Positions 30,245 through 39,156 of a stretch of DNA of 64,000 nucleotides are shown in pieces. The position numbers and the translations under genes are program-made. The stretch's first letter is position 1. Each line of letters begins with the position of its first letter. Under the pieces are notes generated by a model. It had not been told where the DNA came from. It did no database searches and worked only from the letters and a program-made list of their open reading frames with translations. Origin of the DNA: Murdochiella massiliensis (lineage in GTDB: Bacteria > Bacillota > Clostridia > Tissierellales > Peptoniphilaceae); NCBI RefSeq assembly GCF_900059565.1, contig NZ_FIZW01000002.1:1-64000 (forward strand), written 5' to 3'.

Positions 30245-30257
30245 CAGGAGGAAGAAA

Positions 30258-30839
30258 ATGGATACAGCAGCACTACGTCAGTCGGAAACTTTCGGCTTTC
30301 CGTCATCGCGCGAGATGCCGTCACCGCGAAAACGCTTGACGGTTGTTACTCCTCGACAACGGGAAGTTGTGCTTGAACGACGCAAAACGCGTACCACGAC
30401 CAAAACTAAAACAAGAACCATGGCCAAGACGAAAGTCAAGACTCTTAGTCGTGCACAGGCTCAAGCACGAAGTCATGTGCGCGTACGTGTGTTTTTCTGG
30501 ATCGCCGTCAGCTGTGCAACGGTGGCCACGGTGGTGTTGCTCATTACAAGCCTGCTGCGCTATAATGAACTGTCCGGGCTTAACCGGAATATACGAGAGA
30601 CGGCTACAGAGGTGGAGAATCTGCGAGCACAACATGATACGTTAACCATGCAGTTAGCACCTTATATCGAGAATTCGCGCATCGAAAATCTGGCTAAACG
30701 TCGCTTGGGTATGCGCTATCCGTCGAAGGAACAGGTGCTTTCCGCTGTGCGTGATCCCGCCATGATGAGGAAAGATCGTACCGCTTTCGTTTTCGACCAG
30801 AAGACGACGATTGCGGCAAGTCCGCAACATGAGGAGTAA
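30258..30839 (+). CDS. ftsL: Cell division protein FtsL-like
   Basis: A bitopic divisome protein of 193 residues. The cytoplasmic part (about 1-75) is strongly basic and includes a Lys/Thr/Arg low-complexity run at about residues 41-62. A membrane segment follows near 77-97 and then a coiled coil (ETATEVENLRAQHDTLTMQL) ending in IENLAKRRLGMRYPSKEQV, typical of FtsL/DivIC proteins. Identification rests on this architecture and on its position between rsmH and the PBP gene, since FtsL sequences diverge greatly. Its stop overlaps the next start (TAATG). Confidence 0.82.
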   Translation: MDTAALRQSETFGFPSSREMPSPRKRLTVVTPRQREVVLERRKTRTTTKTKTRTMAKTKVKTLSRAQAQARSHVRVRVFFWIAVSCATVATVVLLITSLLRYNELSGLNRNIRETATEVENLRAQHDTLTMQLAPYIENSRIENLAKRRLGMRYPSKEQVLSAVRDPAMMRKDRTAFVFDQKTTIAASPQHEE

Positions 30840-33091
30840 TGCGGCGGGGTGAGCGATTCATGAGAAAGAACCAAAAGAACAATACGCCGAGACGAGTAAA
30901 TCCGCTTGCACGCGTGCGATTCGTTTTTCTTTTCGCATTGCTCATTGCCATCGGATTCCTTGCTCGGCTTTTCTATTTACAGGTGATTGCCGGTCAACCT
31001 TTTCAGGAGGCGGCTTTAGCGCAGCGCCGACGGACGATCGCGATTAAACCGAAGCGCGGAACGATCTTTGATTCGGCGAATCGCCCGATGGCGGTATCGG
31101 TAATGGTAAATACCGTTTATATCTTTCCGGAGGAAATTGACGAGAAGGATAAAAAGGAAACCATCGATCTTCTTTCGTATATTTTGCACTTGGATAAGGA
31201 AACCGTCGAGAATGCCTTATCTTCTTCCCGCTATGATGTCCCGTTGAAGACCAAGTTGACCCAGAAAGAGATTGATCAGCTGCAAAGTTCAGGACTTCGC
31301 GCATTTCGTGTGGTACAAGAGGCCGAACGTTTTTATCCGAATGAGGATGTTATGGCGCAATGTCTGGGTTTTGTGAATGATGCGGGATATGGTGCGTATG
31401 GTCTTGAAGAACAGTATGATGCCTTGTTGCGGGGGAAAGGGGGACAAACTACCCTTTCCCGTGATCTTGGTGGAAACATCATTCCGACGGAATCCGTGGA
31501 ACGATATGCTTCTGAAGAAGGGCAAAATCTGCATCTGACGATGAATTTGGATGCGCAACGCATTCTTTCTGAAGAATTGCGACGGGGATTAAATGATTCC
31601 AAGGCGGATGCCGGAACGGCGATTCTTATGAATCCCAATACAGGCGAAATTCTCGCTATGGAGAGTTATCCTTCGTTTAATCCCAATAAGCCCTATGCGC
31701 CTGCGACGGGAACAGGAGAAGCATCCTGGAAAGCAATGAGTGAGGAAGAGCGACTTTCTCAGCTCTACGCACGGTGGAAAAATCCTGCAGTTTCAACACT
31801 TTATGAACCGGGATCAGTTTTCAAAACGCTTACCGCCGCCATTGCGCTGGAAACAAAATCGTCTTTGCCGGAATCACGCTATCTTTGCACCGGGAAAATT
31901 GAGTTATCACCCGGTGTGTGGATTCGCTGCTGGCGGCATGATGATCCGCACGGGTCACAGACACTGGAAGAGGCGCTAAATCATTCCTGTAATCCGGCCT
32001 TTGTACAAGTTGTGCGTGACATCGGTCGTGACAATTTCTATTCCTATCTTCAATCGTTGCGAATGGGACGTATAACGGGCGTGGACTTGCCCGGTGAGCA
32101 GGCATCCCTTTTTCCGGATACGATGGAACAGCTGGAAAGTATACAGATGCAGACGATGTCCTATGGTCACGGAATTTCCGTTACCCCGTTGGAAATGATG
32201 GCTGCCGTGAATACGGTAATTAACGGCGGATACTATCGCACCCCACATCTCTTTGCATCCTCATCCGCTCAGGATGGAAAGGTACTGTCCCAGTATCATG
32301 AAAGTGTAACCGATCCTATTTTTTCTCAGGAAACAGTTGAGATGATGCGCCGGTACATGCTCAGTACAACGCAGGCGTCACAGGCGAAAGTGCTGCGTAT
32401 TAAGAACATAGCTATCGGGTCGAAAAGCGGTACGACCTTGTTGCTGGAAAATGGAGAATATTCCGACAAAACGATTGCGTCCCTTTACTGTTTTTATCCT
32501 GCCGAGAAGCCCGAGACAGCGCTTTTTGTGGTTGTTCATTGTCCGAAGACCAAGACCTTTGGCGGTGAAGTGGCAGGTGAGGTGAGCGCAAAAATTGTGG
32601 AACGCTTATTGGCTCTAAAAGAAAACGGTAAGGAAAATAAACAGGAAGGGCAAGCTGTTCCCGATATTTGCGGCAAGACCGTGGAGGAAGCCCGTGTGTT
32701 ATTGCAAAAAGCCGGTTTTTCTCTCAGCGTCTATGGTGCAATGAATGATTTCACCCTGATTGATCGACAAATTCCTTCCGCCGGTACGGTCAGCCCGTTC
32801 CAAAGCGTGATAGAATGTCGTCCGGATGCCAATGTGCGTTTTCGCGTGCCATCCCTGGTGGGCATCTCAGCAGAAAAAGCGAAACAGATTTTACGTCAGG
32901 CAAACATCCGCTTTTCGTTCAACGATGCGGATCACGGCATGATTATTACTCAGGATCCGGAGGCGGGTACCATTGTCGATAAGGAAACCGCCCTTGTTCT
33001 CACTGCAGATCCTACGGTGAATGACTCTTCCGAACAAGAAGAGAAAAGTTCATCAACGGTTACGGATGACCAGAGGACGTCGATAGAATAG
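30839..33091 (+). CDS. Class B penicillin-binding protein with PASTA domains (FtsI/SpoVD type)
   Basis: The septal peptidoglycan transpeptidase partner of FtsW. The 750-residue protein has one membrane helix (about 26-46), the dimerisation domain starting RRTIAIKPKRGTIFDSANRPMA (split here by the pedestal fold), and the transpeptidase motifs SVFK (Ser326), SCN, and KSGTT. Two PASTA domains occupy about 605-735 (VPDICGKTVEEA and VPSLVGISAEKA). PASTA domains occur both in division PBP2x and in sporulation SpoVD; position in the division cluster favours the former. The start overlaps the ftsL stop after GAGGAG. Confidence 0.93.
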   Translation: MRRGERFMRKNQKNNTPRRVNPLARVRFVFLFALLIAIGFLARLFYLQVIAGQPFQEAALAQRRRTIAIKPKRGTIFDSANRPMAVSVMVNTVYIFPEEIDEKDKKETIDLLSYILHLDKETVENALSSSRYDVPLKTKLTQKEIDQLQSSGLRAFRVVQEAERFYPNEDVMAQCLGFVNDAGYGAYGLEEQYDALLRGKGGQTTLSRDLGGNIIPTESVERYASEEGQNLHLTMNLDAQRILSEELRRGLNDSKADAGTAILMNPNTGEILAMESYPSFNPNKPYAPATGTGEASWKAMSEEERLSQLYARWKNPAVSTLYEPGSVFKTLTAAIALETKSSLPESRYLCTGKIELSPGVWIRCWRHDDPHGSQTLEEALNHSCNPAFVQVVRDIGRDNFYSYLQSLRMGRITGVDLPGEQASLFPDTMEQLESIQMQTMSYGHGISVTPLEMMAAVNTVINGGYYRTPHLFASSSAQDGKVLSQYHESVTDPIFSQETVEMMRRYMLSTTQASQAKVLRIKNIAIGSKSGTTLLLENGEYSDKTIASLYCFYPAEKPETALFVVVHCPKTKTFGGEVAGEVSAKIVERLLALKENGKENKQEGQAVPDICGKTVEEARVLLQKAGFSLSVYGAMNDFTLIDRQIPSAGTVSPFQSVIECRPDANVRFRVPSLVGISAEKAKQILRQANIRFSFNDADHGMIITQDPEAGTIVDKETALVLTADPTVNDSSEQEEKSSSTVTDDQRTSIE

Positions 33092-33105
33092 GAAGAGAGG
33101 AGTAC

Positions 33106-34074
33106 ATGGCTACATTGAAAGCGACTTTTCTATGGGGATTGCTGGCGGCCTTTTTATCCGCCGCAGCAACCTATTTTTGGATTCGCTTTTCCCGAAAAGA
33201 ATCGTTGGGGCAGGAAATTCGTGAAGAAGGAAACAAGGCGCATTACAAGAAAAAAGGTACACCGACGATGGGAGGTGTTGCTTTTACCGCGGTGTTTTTA
33301 CTTCTTATTCTCTTTTTCGGGAAGGGAAATGTTGCGACGCTGTTGATCGCTCTTTGTACATTGGGTTTCGGCGCGATCGGTTTTCTGGATGATTGGAAGA
33401 AATTCAAGAAGCGGGAAAGTGAGGGTCTGACCCCTCGGCAGAAACTGTTGTTGCAATTCGCTTTTGCGGCTGTGCTGCTGGCAGTAAATTACTTTTTCTC
33501 TTCGGAGATGGCTATCCAGACTATTCCTTTCTTCGGCTGGCAATGGGAACTTGGCTTGTTGAGCATTCCCCTGCTGGCGTTTATTATGGTCGGTACGGTG
33601 AATGCGGTGAACCTTACGGATGGCCTGGATGGCCTATGTGCCGGTGTTTCTCTGCCTGTGTTTTTTACGATCGCTTTTCTCAGCCATATGACGGTTGCCA
33701 ATGAAGACGGTGTGGCGACTGCGGCGATGCTTTTTGTAGGAGCATTGGTCGGATTTCTTTTTTTCAACAGCCATCCGGCTTCGCTTTTCATGGGCGATAC
33801 GGGTTCAATGGCAATCGGCGGCGCATTGAGTGCGATGATGATGGTGATGAATCGGTTGCCTTTTCTGCTTGTGCTGGGAGGTGTTTACCTCGTGGAAGCT
33901 CTTTCGGTGATCATCCAGGTCACCTATTTCAAGCGTACCGGGGGAAAGCGGATTTTTCTCATGAGCCCGATTCACCATCATTTTGAACTGAAAGGTTACC
34001 CGGAAGAAAAAGTCACGGCAGCTTTCTCGCTTATTAGTATTTTGCTCTGCCTGCTGACGGTTCGGGTTTGGTAG
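33106..34074 (+). CDS. mraY: Phospho-N-acetylmuramoyl-pentapeptide transferase
   Basis: Forms lipid I from UDP-MurNAc-pentapeptide and undecaprenyl phosphate. The 322-residue integral membrane protein has about ten segments, and shows HYKKKGTPTMGGVAF, the catalytic aspartate region GFLDDWKKFKKRESEGLTPRQK, NLTDGLDGLCAG and HHHFELKGYPEEKV. It follows directly after the PBP gene; murE and murF, often found at this place, are absent. Confidence 0.96.
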   Translation: MATLKATFLWGLLAAFLSAAATYFWIRFSRKESLGQEIREEGNKAHYKKKGTPTMGGVAFTAVFLLLILFFGKGNVATLLIALCTLGFGAIGFLDDWKKFKKRESEGLTPRQKLLLQFAFAAVLLAVNYFFSSEMAIQTIPFFGWQWELGLLSIPLLAFIMVGTVNAVNLTDGLDGLCAGVSLPVFFTIAFLSHMTVANEDGVATAAMLFVGALVGFLFFNSHPASLFMGDTGSMAIGGALSAMMMVMNRLPFLLVLGGVYLVEALSVIIQVTYFKRTGGKRIFLMSPIHHHFELKGYPEEKVTAAFSLISILLCLLTVRVW

Positions 34075-34105
34075 TTTCCGGACTTTGCCGGGAAAGGATA
34101 GGATA

Positions 34106-35446
34106 ATGAACTTTAAGACAACATTAAATGAAAAAAAGGTTCTGGTTTATGGCATGGGTGTTACCGGGCAGTCGGCGCTACGCACACTGCCGGAGGCCGG
34201 ATGTTCGATTACCCTTTATGTGGATGGCGGCTTGACGGAAGAAGACAAAGCATTTGTGGCTTCTCTTGCTCATCCTGAAATCATTACGGTGGTAGAAGAC
34301 ATTGCCTCCCTTTCGTTGGATCCTTTTGCTTTCATTTTGCGCAGCTCCGGCATTTCCTTTGCGACGCCGTTGGTGGAACGTGCACGCCGTGAAGGTAAAC
34401 CGGTCTATACGGATTTGGAGATCGCCTATCGTCTCTTCGGTGGGGAAAATATGATCGCCATTACCGGTTCCAATGGGAAAACAACGACGACATCGCTCAT
34501 CGAATGGATTTTGCGTCATGCCGGGAAAAAAGCCATCGCCTGTGGTAACATCGGTCTTCCGATTTTATCGACCATGCGAGAAGCGGAAGAGGGGACACTG
34601 TTTGTGACGGAATGTTCAAGCTTCCAGCTGGAAGCGGTCCAACAGTTTGCTCCGCATCGCGCAGCAATTCTTAATATCACTGAGGATCACTTGGAATGGC
34701 ACGGTTCATTTGAGGCGTATGCAAAGGCAAAAGCGGCCATTGCGCATGCACAGAAGACGAGGGATACGCTGTGGCTATTGCCCGATGATACCGTGACACA
34801 CGATGCGGTAAATCAGGTAGGCACGGAAGCAAAGATCATACAGGTGGATCTGCATACGCCGTTGATGGAAGACCTTCGTCAGGGGAGAAACTGGCACCTG
34901 GTCGGGGAGCACAATATACAGAATGCTGCCTTTGCCGTAGCGATTGCAAAAGATCTGGATATTCCGGAAGACACCATAGTTGAAGCCCTCTCGTCTTTTC
35001 ATCCCATTGAACACCGCATGGAAGATGTCGGCACCGTTTTGGGCGTGCGCTATATCAACGACTCCAAAGGCACCAACGTGGACGCGACGGTAAAAGCGCT
35101 TTCTGGAATTCATCAGCCGATCCTGTTGATTGCCGGCGGCTATGACAAAAATGTCTGTTTTGATGCCTTTTTTGAAGCCTTTCGCCCACATGGAAAAAAA
35201 CTGTTGTTGATCGGTCAAACGGCGCAAAAACTGGCAAAAGAAGCAAAAGAAAAGGGACTTGGCGATCGGGTTGTGATTGCCGAAACGCTTAAGAAAGCGA
35301 TGGACTTGGCAACGACTATGGCGGAAGAGGGGGATTTGGTCTTGCTTTCCCCGGCCAGTGCAAGTTGGGGTCAATATAATCATTTTGAAGAACGCGGAGA
35401 GGAGTTCCGTGCATTGGTGAAGGCATGGAAGGAAAAGAACGAATAG
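34106..35446 (+). CDS. murD: UDP-N-acetylmuramoyl-L-alanine--D-glutamate ligase
   Basis: Adds D-glutamate to UDP-MurNAc-L-Ala in the cytoplasm. The 446-residue protein has the N-terminal Rossmann-like start VLVYGMGVTGQSAL, the ATP motif ITGSNGKTTTT, the domain-linking ECSSFQLEA, NITEDHLEWH and, in the C-terminal domain, YINDSKGTNVDAT and LLSPASASWGQYNHFEERG. I chose ATG 34106 (AAAGGATAGG upstream) over the in-frame TTG/ATG at 34085. Confidence 0.96.
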   Translation: MNFKTTLNEKKVLVYGMGVTGQSALRTLPEAGCSITLYVDGGLTEEDKAFVASLAHPEIITVVEDIASLSLDPFAFILRSSGISFATPLVERARREGKPVYTDLEIAYRLFGGENMIAITGSNGKTTTTSLIEWILRHAGKKAIACGNIGLPILSTMREAEEGTLFVTECSSFQLEAVQQFAPHRAAILNITEDHLEWHGSFEAYAKAKAAIAHAQKTRDTLWLLPDDTVTHDAVNQVGTEAKIIQVDLHTPLMEDLRQGRNWHLVGEHNIQNAAFAVAIAKDLDIPEDTIVEALSSFHPIEHRMEDVGTVLGVRYINDSKGTNVDATVKALSGIHQPILLIAGGYDKNVCFDAFFEAFRPHGKKLLLIGQTAQKLAKEAKEKGLGDRVVIAETLKKAMDLATTMAEEGDLVLLSPASASWGQYNHFEERGEEFRALVKAWKEKNE

Positions 35447-35464
35447 AAGGTAACCGAACGAAGA

Positions 35465-36604
35465 ATGGCGGGCAATATGCAGAGAGGAAGCGGAGTAACC
35501 AAAAGAACAAAACAGGGGGGCATGGATCACTTTCTGTTCCTCCTTGTGCTCGCTTTGTCTTTTTTCGGTGTTCTCATGGTCTTCAGCGCGAGCGCGCCTT
35601 ATGCGCTCAAGCAATTTGGTGATGCGAAATACTATTTTCTTCGTGACCTTGCGTTTTCCATTCTTGGTTTGTTCGTTATGTGGGTGGTTTCGCACATCAA
35701 CTATCGTATCTATCGTCGTTTTGCTCCTGTTCTTTACGTGATTGCCCTTTTTACCTGTGTGCTCGTTTGGGTTCCGGGCATTGCCTATCCGGTAAACCAG
35801 GCTCATCGCTGGATTCATCTTGGGCCGGTAACCTATATGCCGTCAGACGGTTTGAAAATTGCTTCGCTGATTTTATTGACGACGCTGTTAACCAGAAAGC
35901 CGCCGGAAAAACGAGGGGATTTGGCCACGCTTTTCGCAGTTATGTTGTTCATCGGGTTTACGATTTTGCCCATCTACATCCAACCTAATTTTTCCGCTGT
36001 TATCGTGATTGCCGCTGTACTTCTCTTTGTTTACTTTGTTTATGGGATGAATCTCTGGCATCTTTTTCCCATGATCGGTATCACCCTTGCCGGATTGGCT
36101 TTCGCTTTTTGGCCACGGGAGGGAAACTATCGTTTAGAACGTCTATTGACGGTTCTCGATCCGATGCGCGATCCTACGGGCAGCGGATGGCAATTGTTAC
36201 AATCTCTCTATGCGGTCGCATCCGGCGGCTTTTTCGGGGTCGGTTTCGGTAGAAGTGTGCAAAAATTTGATTATCTTGCGGATGAGCCGCATAACGATTT
36301 CATCTTTGCCGTGATTTCGGAAGAATTGGGCTTTGTCGGCGCTCTGCTGATTATTATCGGGTTTTGCCTGTTGGCCTATCGCGGAATTGTTATCGCCAAG
36401 AAAGCAACGACACGCTTCGGTCAACTTCTGGCCTACGGACTGACGTTTATGATTTGTTTTCAGGCCATGGTGAACATCGGCGTCGCTATCGGTCTCGTTC
36501 CCACAACGGGAATCACCTTGCCCTTCATCAGCTACGGCGGAAGCTCGCTTCTGGTCATGAGCGTCATGGTCGGCATATTGTTGAACATTTCGCGGGATGC
36601 GTAG
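35465..36604 (+). CDS. ftsW: Septal peptidoglycan polymerase FtsW (SEDS family)
   Basis: Polymerises lipid II at the septum together with the class B PBP. The 379-residue protein has ten predicted membrane segments, the start of the SEDS domain LMVFSASAP, IQPNFSAVIVI, the large loop RLLTVLDPMRDPTGSGWQLLQ, the catalytic-region motif FAVISEELGFVGALL and the C-terminal TTGITLPFISYGGSSLL. The start is uncertain: ATG 35465 has only a moderate site; ATG 35522, after AGGGGGG, would shorten the cytoplasmic N-terminus. murG, expected next, is missing. Confidence 0.95.
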   Translation: MAGNMQRGSGVTKRTKQGGMDHFLFLLVLALSFFGVLMVFSASAPYALKQFGDAKYYFLRDLAFSILGLFVMWVVSHINYRIYRRFAPVLYVIALFTCVLVWVPGIAYPVNQAHRWIHLGPVTYMPSDGLKIASLILLTTLLTRKPPEKRGDLATLFAVMLFIGFTILPIYIQPNFSAVIVIAAVLLFVYFVYGMNLWHLFPMIGITLAGLAFAFWPREGNYRLERLLTVLDPMRDPTGSGWQLLQSLYAVASGGFFGVGFGRSVQKFDYLADEPHNDFIFAVISEELGFVGALLIIIGFCLLAYRGIVIAKKATTRFGQLLAYGLTFMICFQAMVNIGVAIGLVPTTGITLPFISYGGSSLLVMSVMVGILLNISRDA

Positions 36605-36615
36605 AAGGAGGTATT

Positions 36616-37533
36616 ATGCAGCGCCGGTCGCCAAAAAGACAATCCGGGCGTTATTCGCCTTCTCCTCCTTCGCGTCGCGCTCCGAGTGAACGCGAACGAG
36701 TTCGTCCGCAGGAAACGCCTCCTCAAACCAGTATCAAACAAGCGGCTCGTCGACAACAGCGCATACGCCAGCAACGCCGCAGAAAACGCATGGCTTTCCT
36801 GCTTGGCCTTCTTTTCTTCGTGGCGGTTATCGCCTATGTACTTACGCATGCCTCGGCATTTCGCATTCAATCCGTTCGGGTGGAAGGGAATAAGGTGCTG
36901 AGCGATCGAGAAGTGATGAATGCGTTGGGCGATGTGGATAGCAATATCTTCACTTTTCCGACGAAGCGCTGGCAGGAGCGCCTGCGTCAGGTGGAAGGAA
37001 TTGAGGACGCATCGTTTTCTCGCGAATTGCCGAATCGTCTGGTGGTCAAAATCAAAGAAAACTTTGTGGTCGGCGTCTTTGAATCTGCCGGACGGCCGTA
37101 TTATGTCAATGAGCAGGGGAAAATTACGGATCACTATCTGCCGGAAAAGAACCGTATTAAACCTGTCGTTCTTGAAAAAGAAGTAGAGAAAATCGGGATC
37201 GGAGAAGATTTCTTTTCCGACGCGCGGGAACTCGAATTTTTGTCTACATTACAGGATACGCAATTGGTGGACAACGTTTCAAAAGTTCGTTTTGAAAAGC
37301 CACAGCACATTGTTATAATGTATAATGATATTGTCATCCGTTTCGGACAACCGAATGACATCATTCATAAGTTTACCGACTTGGACGCCGTACTTCGCGA
37401 AATTGAAAAGAATGGCGTCAAGGCGCAAGAGATTATATTGGACGAAGGACAAAATCCGATTGTGGTTACCGGAAACGGGCAACGTATTTTGCCTGATGAA
37501 AAAGAATCAGGCAAAGGAACGCAAGGAAACTGA
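36616..37533 (+). CDS. ftsQ: Cell division protein FtsQ/DivIB
   Basis: A bitopic divisome protein of 305 residues linking FtsL and DivIC to the septum. The cytoplasmic N-terminus (1-57) is extremely rich in Arg and Gln, followed by a membrane helix at about 59-77, the POTRA domain (FRIQSVRVEGNKVLSDREV), the FtsQ domain (LPNRLVVKIKE...PYYVNEQGKI) and a C-terminal tail. ATG 36616 follows AAGGAGG. It precedes ftsZ by nine bases. Confidence 0.92.
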   Translation: MQRRSPKRQSGRYSPSPPSRRAPSERERVRPQETPPQTSIKQAARRQQRIRQQRRRKRMAFLLGLLFFVAVIAYVLTHASAFRIQSVRVEGNKVLSDREVMNALGDVDSNIFTFPTKRWQERLRQVEGIEDASFSRELPNRLVVKIKENFVVGVFESAGRPYYVNEQGKITDHYLPEKNRIKPVVLEKEVEKIGIGEDFFSDARELEFLSTLQDTQLVDNVSKVRFEKPQHIVIMYNDIVIRFGQPNDIIHKFTDLDAVLREIEKNGVKAQEIILDEGQNPIVVTGNGQRILPDEKESGKGTQGN

Positions 37534-37542
37534 GGGGGAGTC

Positions 37543-38628
37543 ATGAACACATTCGACATGGAAGTAAACAATGACGGTTTGGCAAAAATTAAAGTTCTTG
37601 GTGTCGGCGGAGGCGGAAACAACGCGCTGAACCGGATGAAACAACAGGGGTTGGCCGGTGTGGAATTTATTGCAGTCAACACCGACCGTCAGATCCTTGA
37701 AGTTGTGGATTCCGATAAGAAACTGCAAATCGGTATTAAACTGACGCGCGGTCTCGGATCCGGCGGAAATCCGGAAGTGGGCGAGAAAGCGGCAGAAGAA
37801 TCCAAAAGCGATATTACCGAATTGCTTGCCAACACGGATATGGTCTTTATTACGGCCGGCATGGGCGGCGGAACGGGAACCGGTGCGGCTCCGGTCGTTG
37901 CTGAGGCGGCTCGTTCCATGGGAATCCTAACAGTTGGCGTCGTAACGAAACCGTTCGGTTTTGAAGGACGCAAGCGTCAGAGCCAGGCCGAAAGCGGCAT
38001 CAACAAGTTAAAAGACAAAGTCGATACCCTCATTGTTATTCCGAATGATCGCCTGTTGCAGGTTGCCGAACGGCGCACCTCCATGGTAGAAGCCTTCGGT
38101 ATGGCTGACCAGGTATTGATGAACGGTATTCAGGGCATTTCCGACCTTATCGCGGTGCCGAATATCATCAACCTCGACTTTGCGGATGTTGAGTCCATTA
38201 TGAAGGATCAAGGCATTGCGCACATGGGTATCGGCATTGCCAATGGCGAAAATCGTGCGGTCAACGCGGCCAAAGCTGCGGTCAAGAGCCCTCTTCTGGA
38301 AACCAGCGTTGATGGAGCAAAAGCGGTATTGGTCAACGTCACAGCGGCTGAACTCGGCATTTTCGAAGCCAATGAAGCGGTCGAAATGATTCGCGAAGCG
38401 GTCGATCCGGATGCCAATATCATCTTTGGCGCCGGCGTGGACGAATCCCTCGGTGATGATATCAAGATTACCGTGATTGCCACCGGTTTTGACAACCGTA
38501 AAGTTTCCGCAAACGATGACGGCCTTGAACGCCGCGAGCATCGGTCAAGTGAAGACTCCTCTTCGGAATCGAATGCTTCCAAAGCGGATGATATGGATAT
38601 TCCGGAATTCCTGAGAAAGTATCGTTAG
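37543..38628 (+). CDS. ftsZ: Cell division GTPase FtsZ
   Basis: The tubulin homologue that forms the Z ring. The 361-residue protein has the start [16 protein letters not shown], the tubulin signature [11 protein letters not shown], the T7 loop [11 protein letters not shown] with the catalytic Asp, then a short acidic linker and the conserved C-terminal peptide [10 protein letters not shown] that binds FtsA, SepF or ZapD-type partners. The linker is only about 35 residues. Ribosome site GGGGGAG. ftsA is not next to it, as is common in this lineage. Confidence 0.98.
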   Translation: MNTFDMEVNNDGLAKIKVLGVGGGGNNALNRMKQQGLAGVEFIAVNTDRQILEVVDSDKKLQIGIKLTRGLGSGGNPEVGEKAAEESKSDITELLANTDMVFITAGMGGGTGTGAAPVVAEAARSMGILTVGVVTKPFGFEGRKRQSQAESGINKLKDKVDTLIVIPNDRLLQVAERRTSMVEAFGMADQVLMNGIQGISDLIAVPNIINLDFADVESIMKDQGIAHMGIGIANGENRAVNAAKAAVKSPLLETSVDGAKAVLVNVTAAELGIFEANEAVEMIREAVDPDANIIFGAGVDESLGDDIKITVIATGFDNRKVSANDDGLERREHRSSEDSSSESNASKADDMDIPEFLRKYR

Positions 38629-38629
38629 T

Positions 38630-39106
38630 ATGAAATGTCCGTATTGCGGGTTTCCCGATACGAAAGTCATTGACTCGCGCCCCACAGAAGATAATGAGGC
38701 GGTTCGCCGCCGCCGAGCCTGTCTCAAATGCAAAAAGCGCTTCACTACTTATGAGCGCTACGAAGACCAGGCGATCGTGGTAATCAAAAAAGATGAAACG
38801 CGAGAGCCGTTCATGCGCTCCAAAATTCTTAACGGTATGATTCGCTCCGTTGAAAAACGCCCTGTGACGGTGGAACGCCTGGAGAAAGCGGCGGATGCCA
38901 TTGAAACGCAGCTTAACCATCTGAATCAACGTGAAGTCACCACCGCTTATATCGGCGAACTGGTGATGGATCAGCTGAAAGCGATCGATAAGGTGGCGTA
39001 TGTGCGTTTTGCATCGGTCTATCGTGAATTTCAGGATGTGGACAGCTTTTACAAGGAATTGAACAGCCTGACGGATGAGCAGGAACAGGATAGAACGGAC
39101 GAATAA
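38630..39106 (+). CDS. nrdR: Ribonucleotide reductase transcriptional repressor NrdR
   Basis: A repressor of ribonucleotide reductase genes that senses ATP/dATP. The 158-residue protein has an N-terminal zinc ribbon (CPYCG and CLKCKKRF) and an ATP-cone domain (VVIKKDETREPFMRSKILNG). It begins one base after the ftsZ stop and has only a weak ribosome site, so it is probably translated by coupling. A terminator closes this cluster directly behind it. Confidence 0.96.
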   Translation: MKCPYCGFPDTKVIDSRPTEDNEAVRRRRACLKCKKRFTTYERYEDQAIVVIKKDETREPFMRSKILNGMIRSVEKRPVTVERLEKAADAIETQLNHLNQREVTTAYIGELVMDQLKAIDKVAYVRFASVYREFQDVDSFYKELNSLTDEQEQDRTDE

Positions 39107-39141
39107 AGCAAAGGCGATCCAAAGGATCGCCTGCTTTTTTT
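39106..39141 (+). terminator. Terminator of the division cluster
   Basis: GGCGATCC (39113-39120) pairs with GGATCGCC (39124-39131) over AAA, extended by outer AGCA/TGCT pairing, followed by seven T residues. Confidence 0.92.
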
Positions 39142-39156
39142 ACGGACGGAGGGAAG

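Noticed and set aside
30839-33091. Annotation of the class B PBP as sporulation-specific SpoVD
   Set aside because: PASTA domains are shared by division PBPs and SpoVD; position inside the division cluster and absence of any sporulation gene nearby favour a division role.
34775-35818. 347-codon minus-strand frame
   Set aside because: It spans the antisense of murD and ftsW and has no recognisable domain.
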